A stretch of 64,000 nt of DNA from Helicobacter sp. Lineage in GTDB: Bacteria; Campylobacterota; Campylobacteria; Campylobacterales; Helicobacteraceae. Shown here piece by piece: positions 10,119 to 20,417 of this stretch. Where the stretch lies: NCBI RefSeq assembly GCF_022770205.1, contig NZ_JALEIK010000027.1, positions 1 through 64,000 on the forward strand, given 5' to 3'. The notes under the pieces are model-generated. The model did no database searches. It was given only the letters and a program-made list of their open reading frames with translations, and was not told the origin of the DNA. Within the stretch, counting starts at the first letter, position 1; every line of letters starts with the position of its first letter. The translations under genes and the position numbers were made by a program.

Positions 10119-12487
10119 AAGTTATGCAGTAAGGTTGGAAGTAGCACAAGTGAGCTAGCAAGCATTAGAAGCATTGTAAGCGTGGTTAGGAATCCAAAAT
10201 AAATTGTTGGCGTGAAGTTGCTAGTCATCATCATACAAAAGCCTACAACAATGATTAAGGTTGTGTAAGACATCGCATTGCCAATGGAGCTATGGGAGTT
10301 TATGAGTGCTTGCTCTAGGGGGTGGATTTTAAACTCGGCAATGAAGCGGTGGATATAGTGTATCGCATCATCAACGCCAATTCCAAGCGCAATTGCAGCA
10401 ATGGTAATTCCCATTAAATCTAATGGAGTCCCGCTAAAACCTAAGATTCCAAAGATTACACCTAGTGGGATTAGGTTTGTTAAAAGGGCAATTAAGGCTA
10501 ATTTAAAACTTCTAAAAATGAGAATAAAAACTAAAAAAATTGCTCCGATGACAAAGCTTAGGGTATTTACTTGCGCATTGATTAGGCTTTGTAAAAGATT
10601 GTTATAAAGCACCATTGCGCCATTGATTTCTAGCTTGACATTTTCATCTTTTAAAAGTTCTTGTAAGTCTGTTTTAATTTGCGTGATAAAGGCGTTGCGC
10701 TCTAAGGTGGGATTAGAATCAAAGGTGCGCAAAGAGAAGCGAAGTTGGTTTTCTTTTAAATTTGCATAGGGGGTAAAAAGCTGGGCTTTTAGCTCTTGTG
10801 AGAAATTTTTATACAAAAAGGCAAGGGTGAAGCCATCTGCGCCAATGCCTAGATTTTCTAAAAGCATTGCTAGGCTATGCAGGCTTAGGATTGAACCGAT
10901 GTAAGTGCTAGTTTGTGGAGCGGTTTGTAGATAGCTATGCACGCTTTTTGCAATGCGGAGTTTTTGGCTATCAAACCAATAGGCGTCTTGGGATTGTAGG
11001 GCTTCAAATTCTTCTTCAAATTCTGACACAAAGGAATTTGCGGAATCCTTTTTTTCTATGAAGGTGATAAGAATTTCTAAGGGAATAGTGCCACCTAATG
11101 CTTTGTCAATTGTTAAAAGCCCTTGTTTAATGGTGCTAGAGTCTTTGAAGTAATTCACAAAGCTATTTTCAACTTTTAAATTTTGGATTCCATAGAAGCT
11201 AAAGGCTATGCAAAGCAGAGCAATGGTGTAAATGATTTTAGGGTGTTTTATTGCAAGTTTTACGCATAGGCATAAAAGGGATTCTTGGATTGTTGGGAGT
11301 TTTGCGATTTTTTTAGGCTTGGGAAGTAAGGCTAGAATGCTACAAAAGAGTATAAAAGTAAAGATTAAGGCTACGCTTACGCCTAAGCTCATTATGATTC
11401 CTAGGTGGATAATGGGTAAAATGTTGGAATACATCAGGCTTAAAAAGCCTACCATTGTGGTAAGCACAGCAAAAAAACTTGGGGCTTGTTTGCTTATTAG
11501 TGTTGCATAGAGTAGGCTTTTTTGTGTGGCGTTTGGGAATTTTTGATAAAACTCTAAATAGGTTACGCTTAAATGCACCACTAAAGAAACATTGATGATG
11601 AGCAAAAGGGAAACATAATTAGACGATAGGATGGTGATTTGGTAGCCAAGTGCTGCAAAAATCCCGCTACTTAGCACAAGGGTGAAAAAACAGATTCCAA
11701 GTGTGAGTGCTACAAATTGCCAATTTCTAAAAAATACCCAAAGCATTAGCGATAAAATCACGCTAAGTGCTGTTCCGTAGGTGATTAAATCAGATTTTAT
11801 GTAGGCTATCATATCGTTAGCAATGAGTGTGATTCCGCCAATTTGCAAGCCCTCATATTTGCTTTGGAGTGCTTTTAAGGCTTTGATTGTGGAGTTATTT
11901 TGTGCTTGAAGGTTTATTGGCTCTTCTAAATGGGGATTGTCTTTAAGCGTGATGACAATGCCGGCGGTTTTTGCGTCCTTTGAGATTAGGTTTTGTAGGA
12001 AAAAGGGGTGGCTTAAAATCTCTTTTTTAGCAAGCTCTAAATCCACTTCTTTGGATAGTAAGGTGGGGTTAAGCTTGAGTGTTTCTTGCAAGTCTAGGTT
12101 TGGCACGCTTTTAAGCAGGGGTGCGTTTAGGATGCTAAGCGTGCTTTGGATTTGTGGAATCGCATTTAAATCGGCGGTGAGTTCTTTTAAGGTTGCAAGG
12201 GAGTTGTAGGAGAATATATCACTGCTTTTTGGAGTGTATGCTACGATTAAAAAATCTTTAATGGAATAGTTTTTTAAAAGAGATGTGTAAGCTTGAAAAT
12301 CCTTGTCGTTTTCTAAAATTAAGCTATCAGAGCTTGCGTCAATTGGGAGTTTTAAAGCAAAGAATCCAAAAATAAAAAAGAAAGCCATACAAATTGCTAG
12401 GGTGCGTTTTGGCGCACGCAATAGCTTCTTATAAAAATGCGTAAGATGGAATTTAAATGTGTTATTTTGCTTCAAAAGAAATTTCAT
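10103..12487 (-). CDS. MMPL/RND-family lipid transporter-like protein
   Basis: Large multi-TM protein with GIGVDDAIHYIHRF RND/MMPL motif; overlaps the MlaC-like gene. Confidence 0.8.
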   Translation of the reverse strand: MKFLLKQNNTFKFHLTHFYKKLLRAPKRTLAICMAFFFIFGFFALKLPIDASSDSLILENDKDFQAYTSLLKNYSIKDFLIVAYTPKSSDIFSYNSLATLKELTADLNAIPQIQSTLSILNAPLLKSVPNLDLQETLKLNPTLLSKEVDLELAKKEILSHPFFLQNLISKDAKTAGIVITLKDNPHLEEPINLQAQNNSTIKALKALQSKYEGLQIGGITLIANDMIAYIKSDLITYGTALSVILSLMLWVFFRNWQFVALTLGICFFTLVLSSGIFAALGYQITILSSNYVSLLLIINVSLVVHLSVTYLEFYQKFPNATQKSLLYATLISKQAPSFFAVLTTMVGFLSLMYSNILPIIHLGIIMSLGVSVALIFTFILFCSILALLPKPKKIAKLPTIQESLLCLCVKLAIKHPKIIYTIALLCIAFSFYGIQNLKVENSFVNYFKDSSTIKQGLLTIDKALGGTIPLEILITFIEKKDSANSFVSEFEEEFEALQSQDAYWFDSQKLRIAKSVHSYLQTAPQTSTYIGSILSLHSLAMLLENLGIGADGFTLAFLYKNFSQELKAQLFTPYANLKENQLRFSLRTFDSNPTLERNAFITQIKTDLQELLKDENVKLEINGAMVLYNNLLQSLINAQVNTLSFVIGAIFLVFILIFRSFKLALIALLTNLIPLGVIFGILGFSGTPLDLMGITIAAIALGIGVDDAIHYIHRFIAEFKIHPLEQALINSHSSIGNAMSYTTLIIVVGFCMMMTSNFTPTIYFGFLTTLTMLLMLASSLVLLPTLLHNFYKKV

Positions 12488-13085
12488 TGCGCAGATTATC
12501 TAAGAGTGCATTAAAATCAGATTTTGCTAGAAAATCGTTGATTTGTGAGCGGTAGGTTTGGATGATGCTAATGCCTAGGATGTCTATGTCATAGATTTTC
12601 CAATCCTCTGTATTGTTATAGAATTTAAAAATAATTTCATTGGTTTTGCCATTAATGATAAGAGAAGTTTTGAGATTATAACGATTGTTTTTTGGTTGGT
12701 TACTGCCGATAATTTCTATTTTTTCGTCTTGATAAAGCTTTAATTTATGCGTAAAATTCTTTTTAAGATTGCATTTAAAACTTGCTTTAAAAGCTTCAAA
12801 TTGCTCTAGTGTTAGTGTTTTATAATGCTTAGAGAGTGCAAGTTGGCTCATAAGATTATAATCAAATAGCGGATCAAAAAGTGCAAAAATTTGGTTTGCC
12901 ACTTGCTGAAGGGCAGCTCCATTTTGTGGCGTGTCTTGCGCTATTTTTGGGAGTTTTTGTAGAATGTGGAAGGTTGCTTCAATATTTGTTTGCATTGTGC
13001 TATTGATTTTGTCAAATTCTATGCTAAAAGCAAGATTGGTTAAAAGAATGCAGCCTAAGAGAAGTTTTGCTAAAGTTTTCATCAA
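12462..13085 (-). CDS. MlaC-family phospholipid-binding protein
   Basis: Signal peptide, MlaC/Ttg2D-like length and pattern; between MlaA and MMPL genes. Confidence 0.75.
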   Translation of the reverse strand: MMKTLAKLLLGCILLTNLAFSIEFDKINSTMQTNIEATFHILQKLPKIAQDTPQNGAALQQVANQIFALFDPLFDYNLMSQLALSKHYKTLTLEQFEAFKASFKCNLKKNFTHKLKLYQDEKIEIIGSNQPKNNRYNLKTSLIINGKTNEIIFKFYNNTEDWKIYDIDILGISIIQTYRSQINDFLAKSDFNALLDNLRNEISFEAK

Positions 13086-13795
13086 TCTCCTTTGATAAGT
13101 TCATTGCGGTATTGAAAATAAGCATCACGCATTAAAATATAACCATCGCTGATTGCTCCTTGCCGTAAGCTATCAATGGTATTTTTATGGTATGCAACGG
13201 AGCTAAACTCTTTTAATGTGCTAGTTGTGATACTTAGTAGGGTGGGATTGAGATAGCTTATGGGATTTGCTAGCGCATTTAAGGGCATAGCAAGGGTATC
13301 ACGCACACTACTTGGTCCTAAAAGGGGTAAAACAAGATACGCACCACTCTCAATCCCCCATTTTCCAAAAGCGATTCCAAAGTCAGTTTTATGAGAATAA
13401 AGCCCATTTTGCGATGCAACATCAAAAAGCCCTAAGATTCCAACAGAGGAATTTAGCGCAAAACGCCCAAGTTCATCCATCGCTTCTTTGGGTTCAAAGG
13501 CAAGCAAATGCGCTAAAAAGCGCAAGGGTGAAGTGAGATTGTCAAAGAAATTATAGATTCCATAGCGATAGCCTAAGGGAATCATTTTGTTATAAGCCTT
13601 TAGCAATGGATTGAGGGCATAATCATAAACTTCCCAATTTAGCGTGTAGATGAAGTGATTGTAACCATAAAGCGGGTCGCTAGGCTCTTTGGTGCTATAT
13701 TCTTCTTCAAAACTATTGAGTAAATCTATGGAGTCTAACGCATAAAGGGCAGTGTTAAAGGCAAATAAAATCCCTAGAATCAGCCTTTTAAACAT
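13082..13795 (-). CDS. mlaA: MlaA/VacJ family protein
   Basis: DPLYGYNHFIYTLNWEVYDYAL, FFDNLTSPLRF, LLGPSSVRD motifs. Confidence 0.88.
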   Translation of the reverse strand: MFKRLILGILFAFNTALYALDSIDLLNSFEEEYSTKEPSDPLYGYNHFIYTLNWEVYDYALNPLLKAYNKMIPLGYRYGIYNFFDNLTSPLRFLAHLLAFEPKEAMDELGRFALNSSVGILGLFDVASQNGLYSHKTDFGIAFGKWGIESGAYLVLPLLGPSSVRDTLAMPLNALANPISYLNPTLLSITTSTLKEFSSVAYHKNTIDSLRQGAISDGYILMRDAYFQYRNELIKGD

Positions 13796-13803
13796 AATTT
13801 TTC

Positions 13804-15663
13804 CTAAAGATGCTTTGTGATTTTTGTAACAAGACTTTGTGTGTCAAGTCCTAGTTTTGTTTCTATAACTTCAACTTTTCCGTGTGGAATAAACGCATCT
13901 TCAAATTCTAAAGAGCAGATTTGAATCCCTAGCGTATTTTCTTGTACAAATGCACTTAAAATCTGTCCGATTCCGCCAATTTTAGCACTATCGCTAAAGA
14001 TAAACCACTTTTTATGAGTTTTTGCAAGGGAGATTAAGGCGTTTTTGTCCAAAGGCTTTGCAAAGCGCAAATCCACTAAACTTGCATTAATTCCTTGTTT
14101 TTCTAATTCAAGCAAGCATTTGTATGCGCGTCCTACACCATTGCCATAACCTAGTAATAAAATCTCACTTTTGCATTCTTTTAAAATTTCTAATTTTCCA
14201 TATTCAAAGGGCGTGCTATGAAAAATCTCTTCTTTGAGTAAAAAAGCCTTTCTAGGATAACGGAATGCACAGGGTCCGCTTGAAAAATCTCTAGCAAATT
14301 TGACAGCTAAGGCAAGTGTGGCTAAATCGCGCGGTGCAAAAAGGGTAAAATTTGGAATTAGATTTAAATAGCCAATGTCAAATGCGCCTTGGTGTGTTTC
14401 GCCATCTTCCCCTACGATTCCTGCTCTATCAATGGCAAATTTTACAGGTGTTTTCATAATGCCTACATCGTGGATGAGTTGGTCAAAAGCGCGTTGTAAG
14501 AAAGTGGAGTAAATTGCCACAAAAGGCTTAAAGCCTTCCTTTGCTAATGCACTAGCTTGTGTGGTGGCGTGTTGCTCGGCAATGGCAACATCCCAAAAGC
14601 GATTAGGGTAGGCTTTAATGAGTTTATCTAATCCTGTGCCGCTAGGCATTGCAGCAGTGATTCCAACAATGCTAGAGTCTTTATCTGCAAGCTCAAGTAG
14701 GGTTTGTGCAAAGATAGAAGTAGGAGATTCTACACTGCTTTTTGCAAGGGATTTTTTTTGTGGATCAAAGGGGCTAACTCCGTGCCATTGCTCTAAATGC
14801 CCTTCTGCTGGAGTGTATCCCTTGCCCTTTAGGGTTTGTGCGTGCACAACAACAGGTTTTTTGGTGCTTTTAGCAAGGATTAGAGTGTTAATGATTTCTT
14901 TTAAATTGTGTCCATCAATTGGTCCGATGTATTCTAGTCCTAGTTCTTCAAAAAGGATTCCGGGTGTGATGAGTTTTAAGGATTCTTCAAAGCGTTTAAC
15001 AATATAGGTAGCATTTGGCATATTATTGATTGCATTGCCGATTTTGTTTTTAATCCCCTGCACAAATTTCCCTGCAATGATTTGAGAGAGATATTTACTA
15101 ATTGCTCCAATGGGTTCTGCAATGCTCATTTCATTATCATTTAGGATAATTACCATTGGATATTTGCGATCGCCTAATTCATTTAAGGCTTCATACACAA
15201 GCCCAGCACTCATTGCTCCATCGCCAATGAGTGCAACAGGAGTGTGATTGCTACCCTTAAGAGAGAAGGCTTTAGCTGCCCCTACTCCTAGAGAGATAGA
15301 AGTAGAGCTATGTCCGGCAATGAAGTAGTCTTGCACGCTTTCACTAGGTCTTGTAAAGCCGCTAATTCCATCGCTTTGACGCAGTGTTTCAAAGGAATCC
15401 CAACGCCCTGTTAAGAGCTTATGCGCATAAGCTTGATGGCTAACATCAAAGATAAAGGGATCATTTGGGCTATCAAAAACATAGTGCATTCCAATGATGA
15501 GTTCTACTGCGCCAAGTGTTGAGCTAAGATGCCCTCCGTTTTTAGAAACGACTTCTAAAATTCTTTCACGCACGAGTTGTGCAAGCGTGTTTAGAGTAGC
15601 AAAATCTTTTTCACTGAGTGTATTTTTGTTTAGAATTTCTAAATATTTCGGATCAAGTGGCAT
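13804..15663 (-). CDS. dxs: 1-deoxy-D-xylulose-5-phosphate synthase
   Basis: GGHLSSTLGAVEL, GDGAMSAGLVYEALNE, DGHNL, AIAEQHA motifs. Confidence 0.97.
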   Translation of the reverse strand: MPLDPKYLEILNKNTLSEKDFATLNTLAQLVRERILEVVSKNGGHLSSTLGAVELIIGMHYVFDSPNDPFIFDVSHQAYAHKLLTGRWDSFETLRQSDGISGFTRPSESVQDYFIAGHSSTSISLGVGAAKAFSLKGSNHTPVALIGDGAMSAGLVYEALNELGDRKYPMVIILNDNEMSIAEPIGAISKYLSQIIAGKFVQGIKNKIGNAINNMPNATYIVKRFEESLKLITPGILFEELGLEYIGPIDGHNLKEIINTLILAKSTKKPVVVHAQTLKGKGYTPAEGHLEQWHGVSPFDPQKKSLAKSSVESPTSIFAQTLLELADKDSSIVGITAAMPSGTGLDKLIKAYPNRFWDVAIAEQHATTQASALAKEGFKPFVAIYSTFLQRAFDQLIHDVGIMKTPVKFAIDRAGIVGEDGETHQGAFDIGYLNLIPNFTLFAPRDLATLALAVKFARDFSSGPCAFRYPRKAFLLKEEIFHSTPFEYGKLEILKECKSEILLLGYGNGVGRAYKCLLELEKQGINASLVDLRFAKPLDKNALISLAKTHKKWFIFSDSAKIGGIGQILSAFVQENTLGIQICSLEFEDAFIPHGKVEVIETKLGLDTQSLVTKITKHL

Positions 15664-16517
15664 TAGGATTTATTCTCTAAAATGGATTTTTTTAAGGTTT
15701 CAAAGCGTGCAAAGATATTACCATCAATATTGCCTGCATTGCTTAAAATCACAACGCCACCTTTAGCAATGGCGATGTCTGCTTCAAGGATGACATTGTT
15801 TAAATCCTTTAAGGATTCTTTTAGTACTTCTAAATCTCCTGGAAAAACTTTTAATTTCACTTCCGTATTTTGCGCAACATCTTGTAAAAGAGTGCGCGCT
15901 AAAGAAGAGGCAATTTTTGCACTATTTGCGTTAATTTCAGCAGTGATGACTTCTTTTGCAATATCAAGTGCGATGGAGCTTAATTCTTTTTCTAGGTTTA
16001 AAATATGGTTTTTGGATTCTAAAATATTTGTATCAATGCGCTGAATGCTTAATGCATAAAGCTCTTTTTGGCTATTAATTTGCGCTTCTAATTCTTGTTT
16101 TGCCTGCTGATAACCTTCATTATAACCCTGCTCTTTTGCCTCATTTTTTGCAAGGGAAACTTTTTCGTTGATTTCTCTTTCTTGTTTGTCAAATTGCTCT
16201 TGGAGTTTTTGTAAAGATTCTGCTAGCACATCACTTTTTTGTAAGATTTTATCCACAACTTCTGCTTCAAAGAGTTTTAGCGCAGGAGCATCAATGCTTG
16301 GTTCAGTAGGTTGTGGCGTTTCAACAGCTTGCAGGGCGGGCTCTGGCGTGTCTTCTTCTTGTGTGCTAGGCTCTGCATTGGGTTGGGATTTCTTTTTTGG
16401 TGTAATTTCCATATTACGAAAATTGTATTTTTTAATATCGTGCCGATTTTTGTGCTGCTCTGTAATAATATTTTCGTGTTCGTTAATATTATTCAATGGT
16501 ATCATCTTGTTCGCCAA
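15663..16517 (-). CDS. fliH: Flagellar assembly protein FliH
   Basis: FliH/YscL pattern; fliF-fliG-fliH-dxs order. Confidence 0.85.
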   Translation of the reverse strand: MANKMIPLNNINEHENIITEQHKNRHDIKKYNFRNMEITPKKKSQPNAEPSTQEEDTPEPALQAVETPQPTEPSIDAPALKLFEAEVVDKILQKSDVLAESLQKLQEQFDKQEREINEKVSLAKNEAKEQGYNEGYQQAKQELEAQINSQKELYALSIQRIDTNILESKNHILNLEKELSSIALDIAKEVITAEINANSAKIASSLARTLLQDVAQNTEVKLKVFPGDLEVLKESLKDLNNVILEADIAIAKGGVVILSNAGNIDGNIFARFETLKKSILENKS

Positions 16518-17523
16518 TTTGGATAATGCCTTGCTCAGAGAGGGATTGCACAGTTTCTACAATTCTGCGTTGTGCAGCTTCTACATCTTTGACTTTGACT
16601 GCACCTAAAAATTGCATTTCTTCTAAAAATTGCTCTCCTGCTCTTTGAGACATATTTGAAACAAATTTTTGTTTTAACTCTTCAGGTGATGCTTTGAGTG
16701 CTAAAATCAAATCTTTTTTATCAGCAATTTTTAGAATTTCTCTAATTGCATTATTATCAAGTTTTTCAATATCTTCAAAAGTAAACATCATTTCTTTGAT
16801 TGCAACAGCAAGTTGGTCATCAATTTGCTCAATATAGGCAATGGTTGCTTTGGAAGCTTTCTGTCCTAAGCGGTTAAACACTTCTGCAACAGCACGGATT
16901 CCACCCACTTCAACTTTATAGCTTGTTAGGGATTCTAGTTTGTTTTCTAAAACGGTTGAAACGCGTTTGACAACATTTGGTGAAATATCGCCTAAGTTTG
17001 CCATACGGATTGCAATTTCTGCGCGCAAATCGTCTGAAAAGAAGTTGAGTGTTTCTGCTGCGTTTGTGGGATCCATATGCGCTAGAATCAGAGCAATGGT
17101 TTGTGGGTGCTCGTGGATAATGAAATCTGAAAGTTGTTGTGGACGCACGCGTGAGAGATAGGCAAAGTTTTGAGAAGATTGCATAGATTTTGCAAGTTTG
17201 TCCAAAACTTTCTTAGCAGCTTCTGGTCCAAGTGTGCGGTATAGCAACTCTTTTGCATATTCAAAACCGCCTGTGGAAATGTATTGATTGGATTGAAAAA
17301 TCGCATAAAATTCTTCTAAAATTGCTGCAGCAATCACTTTATCAACACCAGAGTTTTGTGCAATGTATTTGGAAATTTCTGTGATGGAATCTAAATCAAG
17401 ATGGGAAAAAATTTCTCCTGTTAATTCATCGCCTAATTGCACAAGTAAAATAGCAATTTTTTCTGCCATTGAGAGTTCATCGTATTGGGATTGTTGGCGT
17501 GGGCTTAGTGAGATGGAAGGCAT
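16489..17523 (-). CDS. fliG: Flagellar motor switch protein FliG
   Basis: EHPQTIALILAHMDP and FTFEDIEKLDN motifs. Confidence 0.96.
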   Translation of the reverse strand: MPSISLSPRQQSQYDELSMAEKIAILLVQLGDELTGEIFSHLDLDSITEISKYIAQNSGVDKVIAAAILEEFYAIFQSNQYISTGGFEYAKELLYRTLGPEAAKKVLDKLAKSMQSSQNFAYLSRVRPQQLSDFIIHEHPQTIALILAHMDPTNAAETLNFFSDDLRAEIAIRMANLGDISPNVVKRVSTVLENKLESLTSYKVEVGGIRAVAEVFNRLGQKASKATIAYIEQIDDQLAVAIKEMMFTFEDIEKLDNNAIREILKIADKKDLILALKASPEELKQKFVSNMSQRAGEQFLEEMQFLGAVKVKDVEAAQRRIVETVQSLSEQGIIQIGEQDDTIE

Positions 17524-19241
17524 TAGCGTTTTCCTCCTATGTTGTCAAACCCTAGTTCATCGTGCACTAGTGTTTGGAATAAGTTTGCAAGATCAGTTGG
17601 TTTTTCTGCTGCAAGATCTTTGATTTTTTCAAGTAGCACATTATACTTGATTTCATCTTCGTTTGCACCACTTCCAAAGCCAAGTTGATCTTCAATTCTA
17701 CGACGCATTTCATTGAGGCGATCGTTATTTTCTTCTTCGTCATCGTCAATTTTAATAAGCGATTCCAACTCCTCTTCTTCATCTGCTTTTGCTTCAAGCA
17801 TACGCTCGCTAAAGGGAACAATCACTTTTTTGTAAAAGAAGAAGAGTATGATGCCTACAAGCACATATTTAAGCAGCGGCATAAATGGCTCTAAAAGTTT
17901 TGTAGAAGTTTCTAAGAATCGCTCTAAGGGTGTGCGCCCTTTAAATCCTGCAAGCTGTCCGTTTAATTGGAAATTGCTAACAGAAACTTCATCGCCTCTT
18001 TGCTCATTGTATCCGATTGCTTGGCGCACAAGGGCGGAGATTTTTGTCATCTCTTCTTCGTTTAAAGCGATGTATTTGAGTTGCTCTACACCTTCTGCAT
18101 TGAGTTCTCTTTCATAGCGTCCATCCACAACCACAGCAGCAGATAATCTACGGATTGTAGCAAACTCTCCTTTAATATTAGAGATGGTTTTGCTGATTTC
18201 AAAATTTGTTGTGTTTTGTGTTTTTTCGTATTTTTCCTTTGTGTCATCATCCTCTAGCCCTTGCACAGGACCTATGTTGCTCACCACTCCGGGCACTCCG
18301 CCAATTTCTTTAGGGCGGAATCCTTCACGCTTTTCTTCTAAATCTTGAATGCTGCGCACAACATTATTGGGATCATAAAATTCTTGTGTGCTTTCTTTTT
18401 GCGCGAAGTCAAATTCTGCAGTAACTTTTGCTACAACACCATCTTTGCCCCCCGTGATTGGAGATAGGATATTGACAATTTTTGCTTCTAAAGCGTGTTC
18501 AAAATCTGTTTTATAGCGCAGTTGTGCTACTGCTAAATCTCTAGCACCGCCTAATTCATCAAGCTCGCTTAGGGGTTCTCCCCTTTCATTGACAACTTCT
18601 ACATTTTGGATGGTTAGGTTTGGCACAGCGGAAGAAACAATGTTTTTAATCCCTGAAATTTGCTTAGGTGTTAGGGTTTGTGCAGGCTTAAAGACAAGCA
18701 CAACAGAAGCAGTTGGCGGGGTTTGTTCACTAACAAAGACGGTTTTTTCAGGTTGGGCTAAATGCACGGTTGCTTTTTGGATGGGTGCTAGGCTTTCAAT
18801 TGTGCGGGCTAATTCACCTTCAATTGCGCGCAGGTATTTAATGCGTTGGTCAAAATCTGTCGCACCAAAATCTTTTGTGTCAAAGATTTCAAAACCAATT
18901 TTGCTACTTTTTGGGATTCCGTTGCTTGCAAGCTTCATTCTCTCTTCATAAACAAATTCTTGCGGAACTAGAATCGTATTGTCTTTTGGGATTTTGTAGG
19001 GAATCTTATCTTGCTGGAGTTGCTGGACAATGAGTGCGCCATCTTCTGGGCTAACTCCTTCAAATAAAACGGCATAACCCGGATATAAGATTCCAGCTTT
19101 GTTGTTGGTAGAATTCCATACGATAAGCCCCGAGATAAATCCTACCACAACAACAATTGTTGCTAAAATGACAATTTTTTGTTTTTTGTTTAGCTTTTTA
19201 TAAAGGCTTCTAATCTGCTCAAAAAGTATTTTTAAATCCAA
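17523..19241 (-). CDS. fliF: Flagellar MS-ring protein FliF
   Basis: YKIPKDNTILVP, RAIEGELARTIESL, QKATVHLAQPEKTVFV motifs. Confidence 0.96.
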   Translation of the reverse strand: MDLKILFEQIRSLYKKLNKKQKIVILATIVVVVGFISGLIVWNSTNNKAGILYPGYAVLFEGVSPEDGALIVQQLQQDKIPYKIPKDNTILVPQEFVYEERMKLASNGIPKSSKIGFEIFDTKDFGATDFDQRIKYLRAIEGELARTIESLAPIQKATVHLAQPEKTVFVSEQTPPTASVVLVFKPAQTLTPKQISGIKNIVSSAVPNLTIQNVEVVNERGEPLSELDELGGARDLAVAQLRYKTDFEHALEAKIVNILSPITGGKDGVVAKVTAEFDFAQKESTQEFYDPNNVVRSIQDLEEKREGFRPKEIGGVPGVVSNIGPVQGLEDDDTKEKYEKTQNTTNFEISKTISNIKGEFATIRRLSAAVVVDGRYERELNAEGVEQLKYIALNEEEMTKISALVRQAIGYNEQRGDEVSVSNFQLNGQLAGFKGRTPLERFLETSTKLLEPFMPLLKYVLVGIILFFFYKKVIVPFSERMLEAKADEEEELESLIKIDDDEEENNDRLNEMRRRIEDQLGFGSGANEDEIKYNVLLEKIKDLAAEKPTDLANLFQTLVHDELGFDNIGGKR

Positions 19242-19251
19242 GTTTTATTGC

Positions 19252-20355
19252 CTACTTTTGTTTAAGATAAGTGTTAAAAAGTGTGAAAAACTTTTCGTTT
19301 TGCTTTGGTGTGCCTATGGTTATTCTAATAGCGTTTAAACCATAGCTTGCTAGATTTCTAATAATCATCCCTTGTTTAAATAAATGCTCTGCAATTTCTG
19401 TGGAATTTATCGGTGTGTTAAAATAATAGGCGATGAAGTTTGCATAACTTGGCGTAAATTTAAAGCCTTTTTCTTTAGCAAAATTTTCAAATAAAGGCAT
19501 TTGTTCTAAATTATTTTCTATGCTTTTTTTAAGATGTGCTTTGTCTTTTAGTGCTGCAAGGGCTGCTGCAAGCGATGGAGTGGTGACATTAAAAGGGGGG
19601 CGCAACTTCGCAAGTGCTTGGATGATTGTAGGATTTGCGATTCCATATCCTATGCGCATTCCGCCTAGTCCATAGACTTTAGAAAATGTGCCTGTGTAAA
19701 TCACATTTGAAAAAGTATGAATCAATGCTTTTGGGTCAAGTGCTTTATTGGAATCCTTCGCTTTTGCGTATTCTTGGTATGCACCATCAATCACAACCAA
19801 GCAATTAGAATCAATCTGTCTTAAAAAATCAAAGATTTCTTTAGCATCTAAGCATTCTCCTAGCGGATTATTGGGAGTGCAAAGAAAAATGATTGCAGGC
19901 TTATGCAAGCTATAAGCGTCTAAAAATTCTTCTAAATTATGTGTAGGGCTTGGCGTGCGTATGATTTCAGCTCCAATGGCTTTTGCATAGATTTCATACA
20001 TTGCAAAAGTGGTTTTTGCCATTAAGACTTTGCTTGTGTGGTTTGCTTTAGCGTGGAGACAAAATTCAAGGATTTGATCGCTTCCTGCACCAATAATTAG
20101 AGTGTCTTTTGCCACATTAAAATGTTTTGCTAAGGCTTCTTTGAGCGCATACATAGAATCATCAGGATAGAAATGCGCATCTTGTGCAACTTTAATGATT
20201 GCTTCTATTGCCTTTTTGCTAGCCCCTAGCGGATTTTCATTAGATGCAAGTTTAACCACTGCATCTTTTGAGATTCCATATTCTCTTACCACAAGTTCAA
20301 TAGGCAGCCCTGCTTCATATGTTTTAATGGAATCTAAAGTTGCATTAAAAGTCAT
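19252..20355 (-). CDS. hisC: Histidinol-phosphate aminotransferase
   Basis: KLASNENPLGAS, TFSKVYGLGGMRIGYG PLP lysine motif. Confidence 0.95.
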   Translation of the reverse strand: MTFNATLDSIKTYEAGLPIELVVREYGISKDAVVKLASNENPLGASKKAIEAIIKVAQDAHFYPDDSMYALKEALAKHFNVAKDTLIIGAGSDQILEFCLHAKANHTSKVLMAKTTFAMYEIYAKAIGAEIIRTPSPTHNLEEFLDAYSLHKPAIIFLCTPNNPLGECLDAKEIFDFLRQIDSNCLVVIDGAYQEYAKAKDSNKALDPKALIHTFSNVIYTGTFSKVYGLGGMRIGYGIANPTIIQALAKLRPPFNVTTPSLAAALAALKDKAHLKKSIENNLEQMPLFENFAKEKGFKFTPSYANFIAYYFNTPINSTEIAEHLFKQGMIIRNLASYGLNAIRITIGTPKQNEKFFTLFNTYLKQK

Positions 20356-20417
20356 TGTTTAAAACCCCAAGAAAAATAATCAGTTATTGTAGCAAAAAAA
20401 TTAATAAAGCACAAAAA

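Noticed and set aside
14618-15007. 129-aa antisense ORF within dxs
   Set aside because: Shadow ORF opposite a conserved enzyme.
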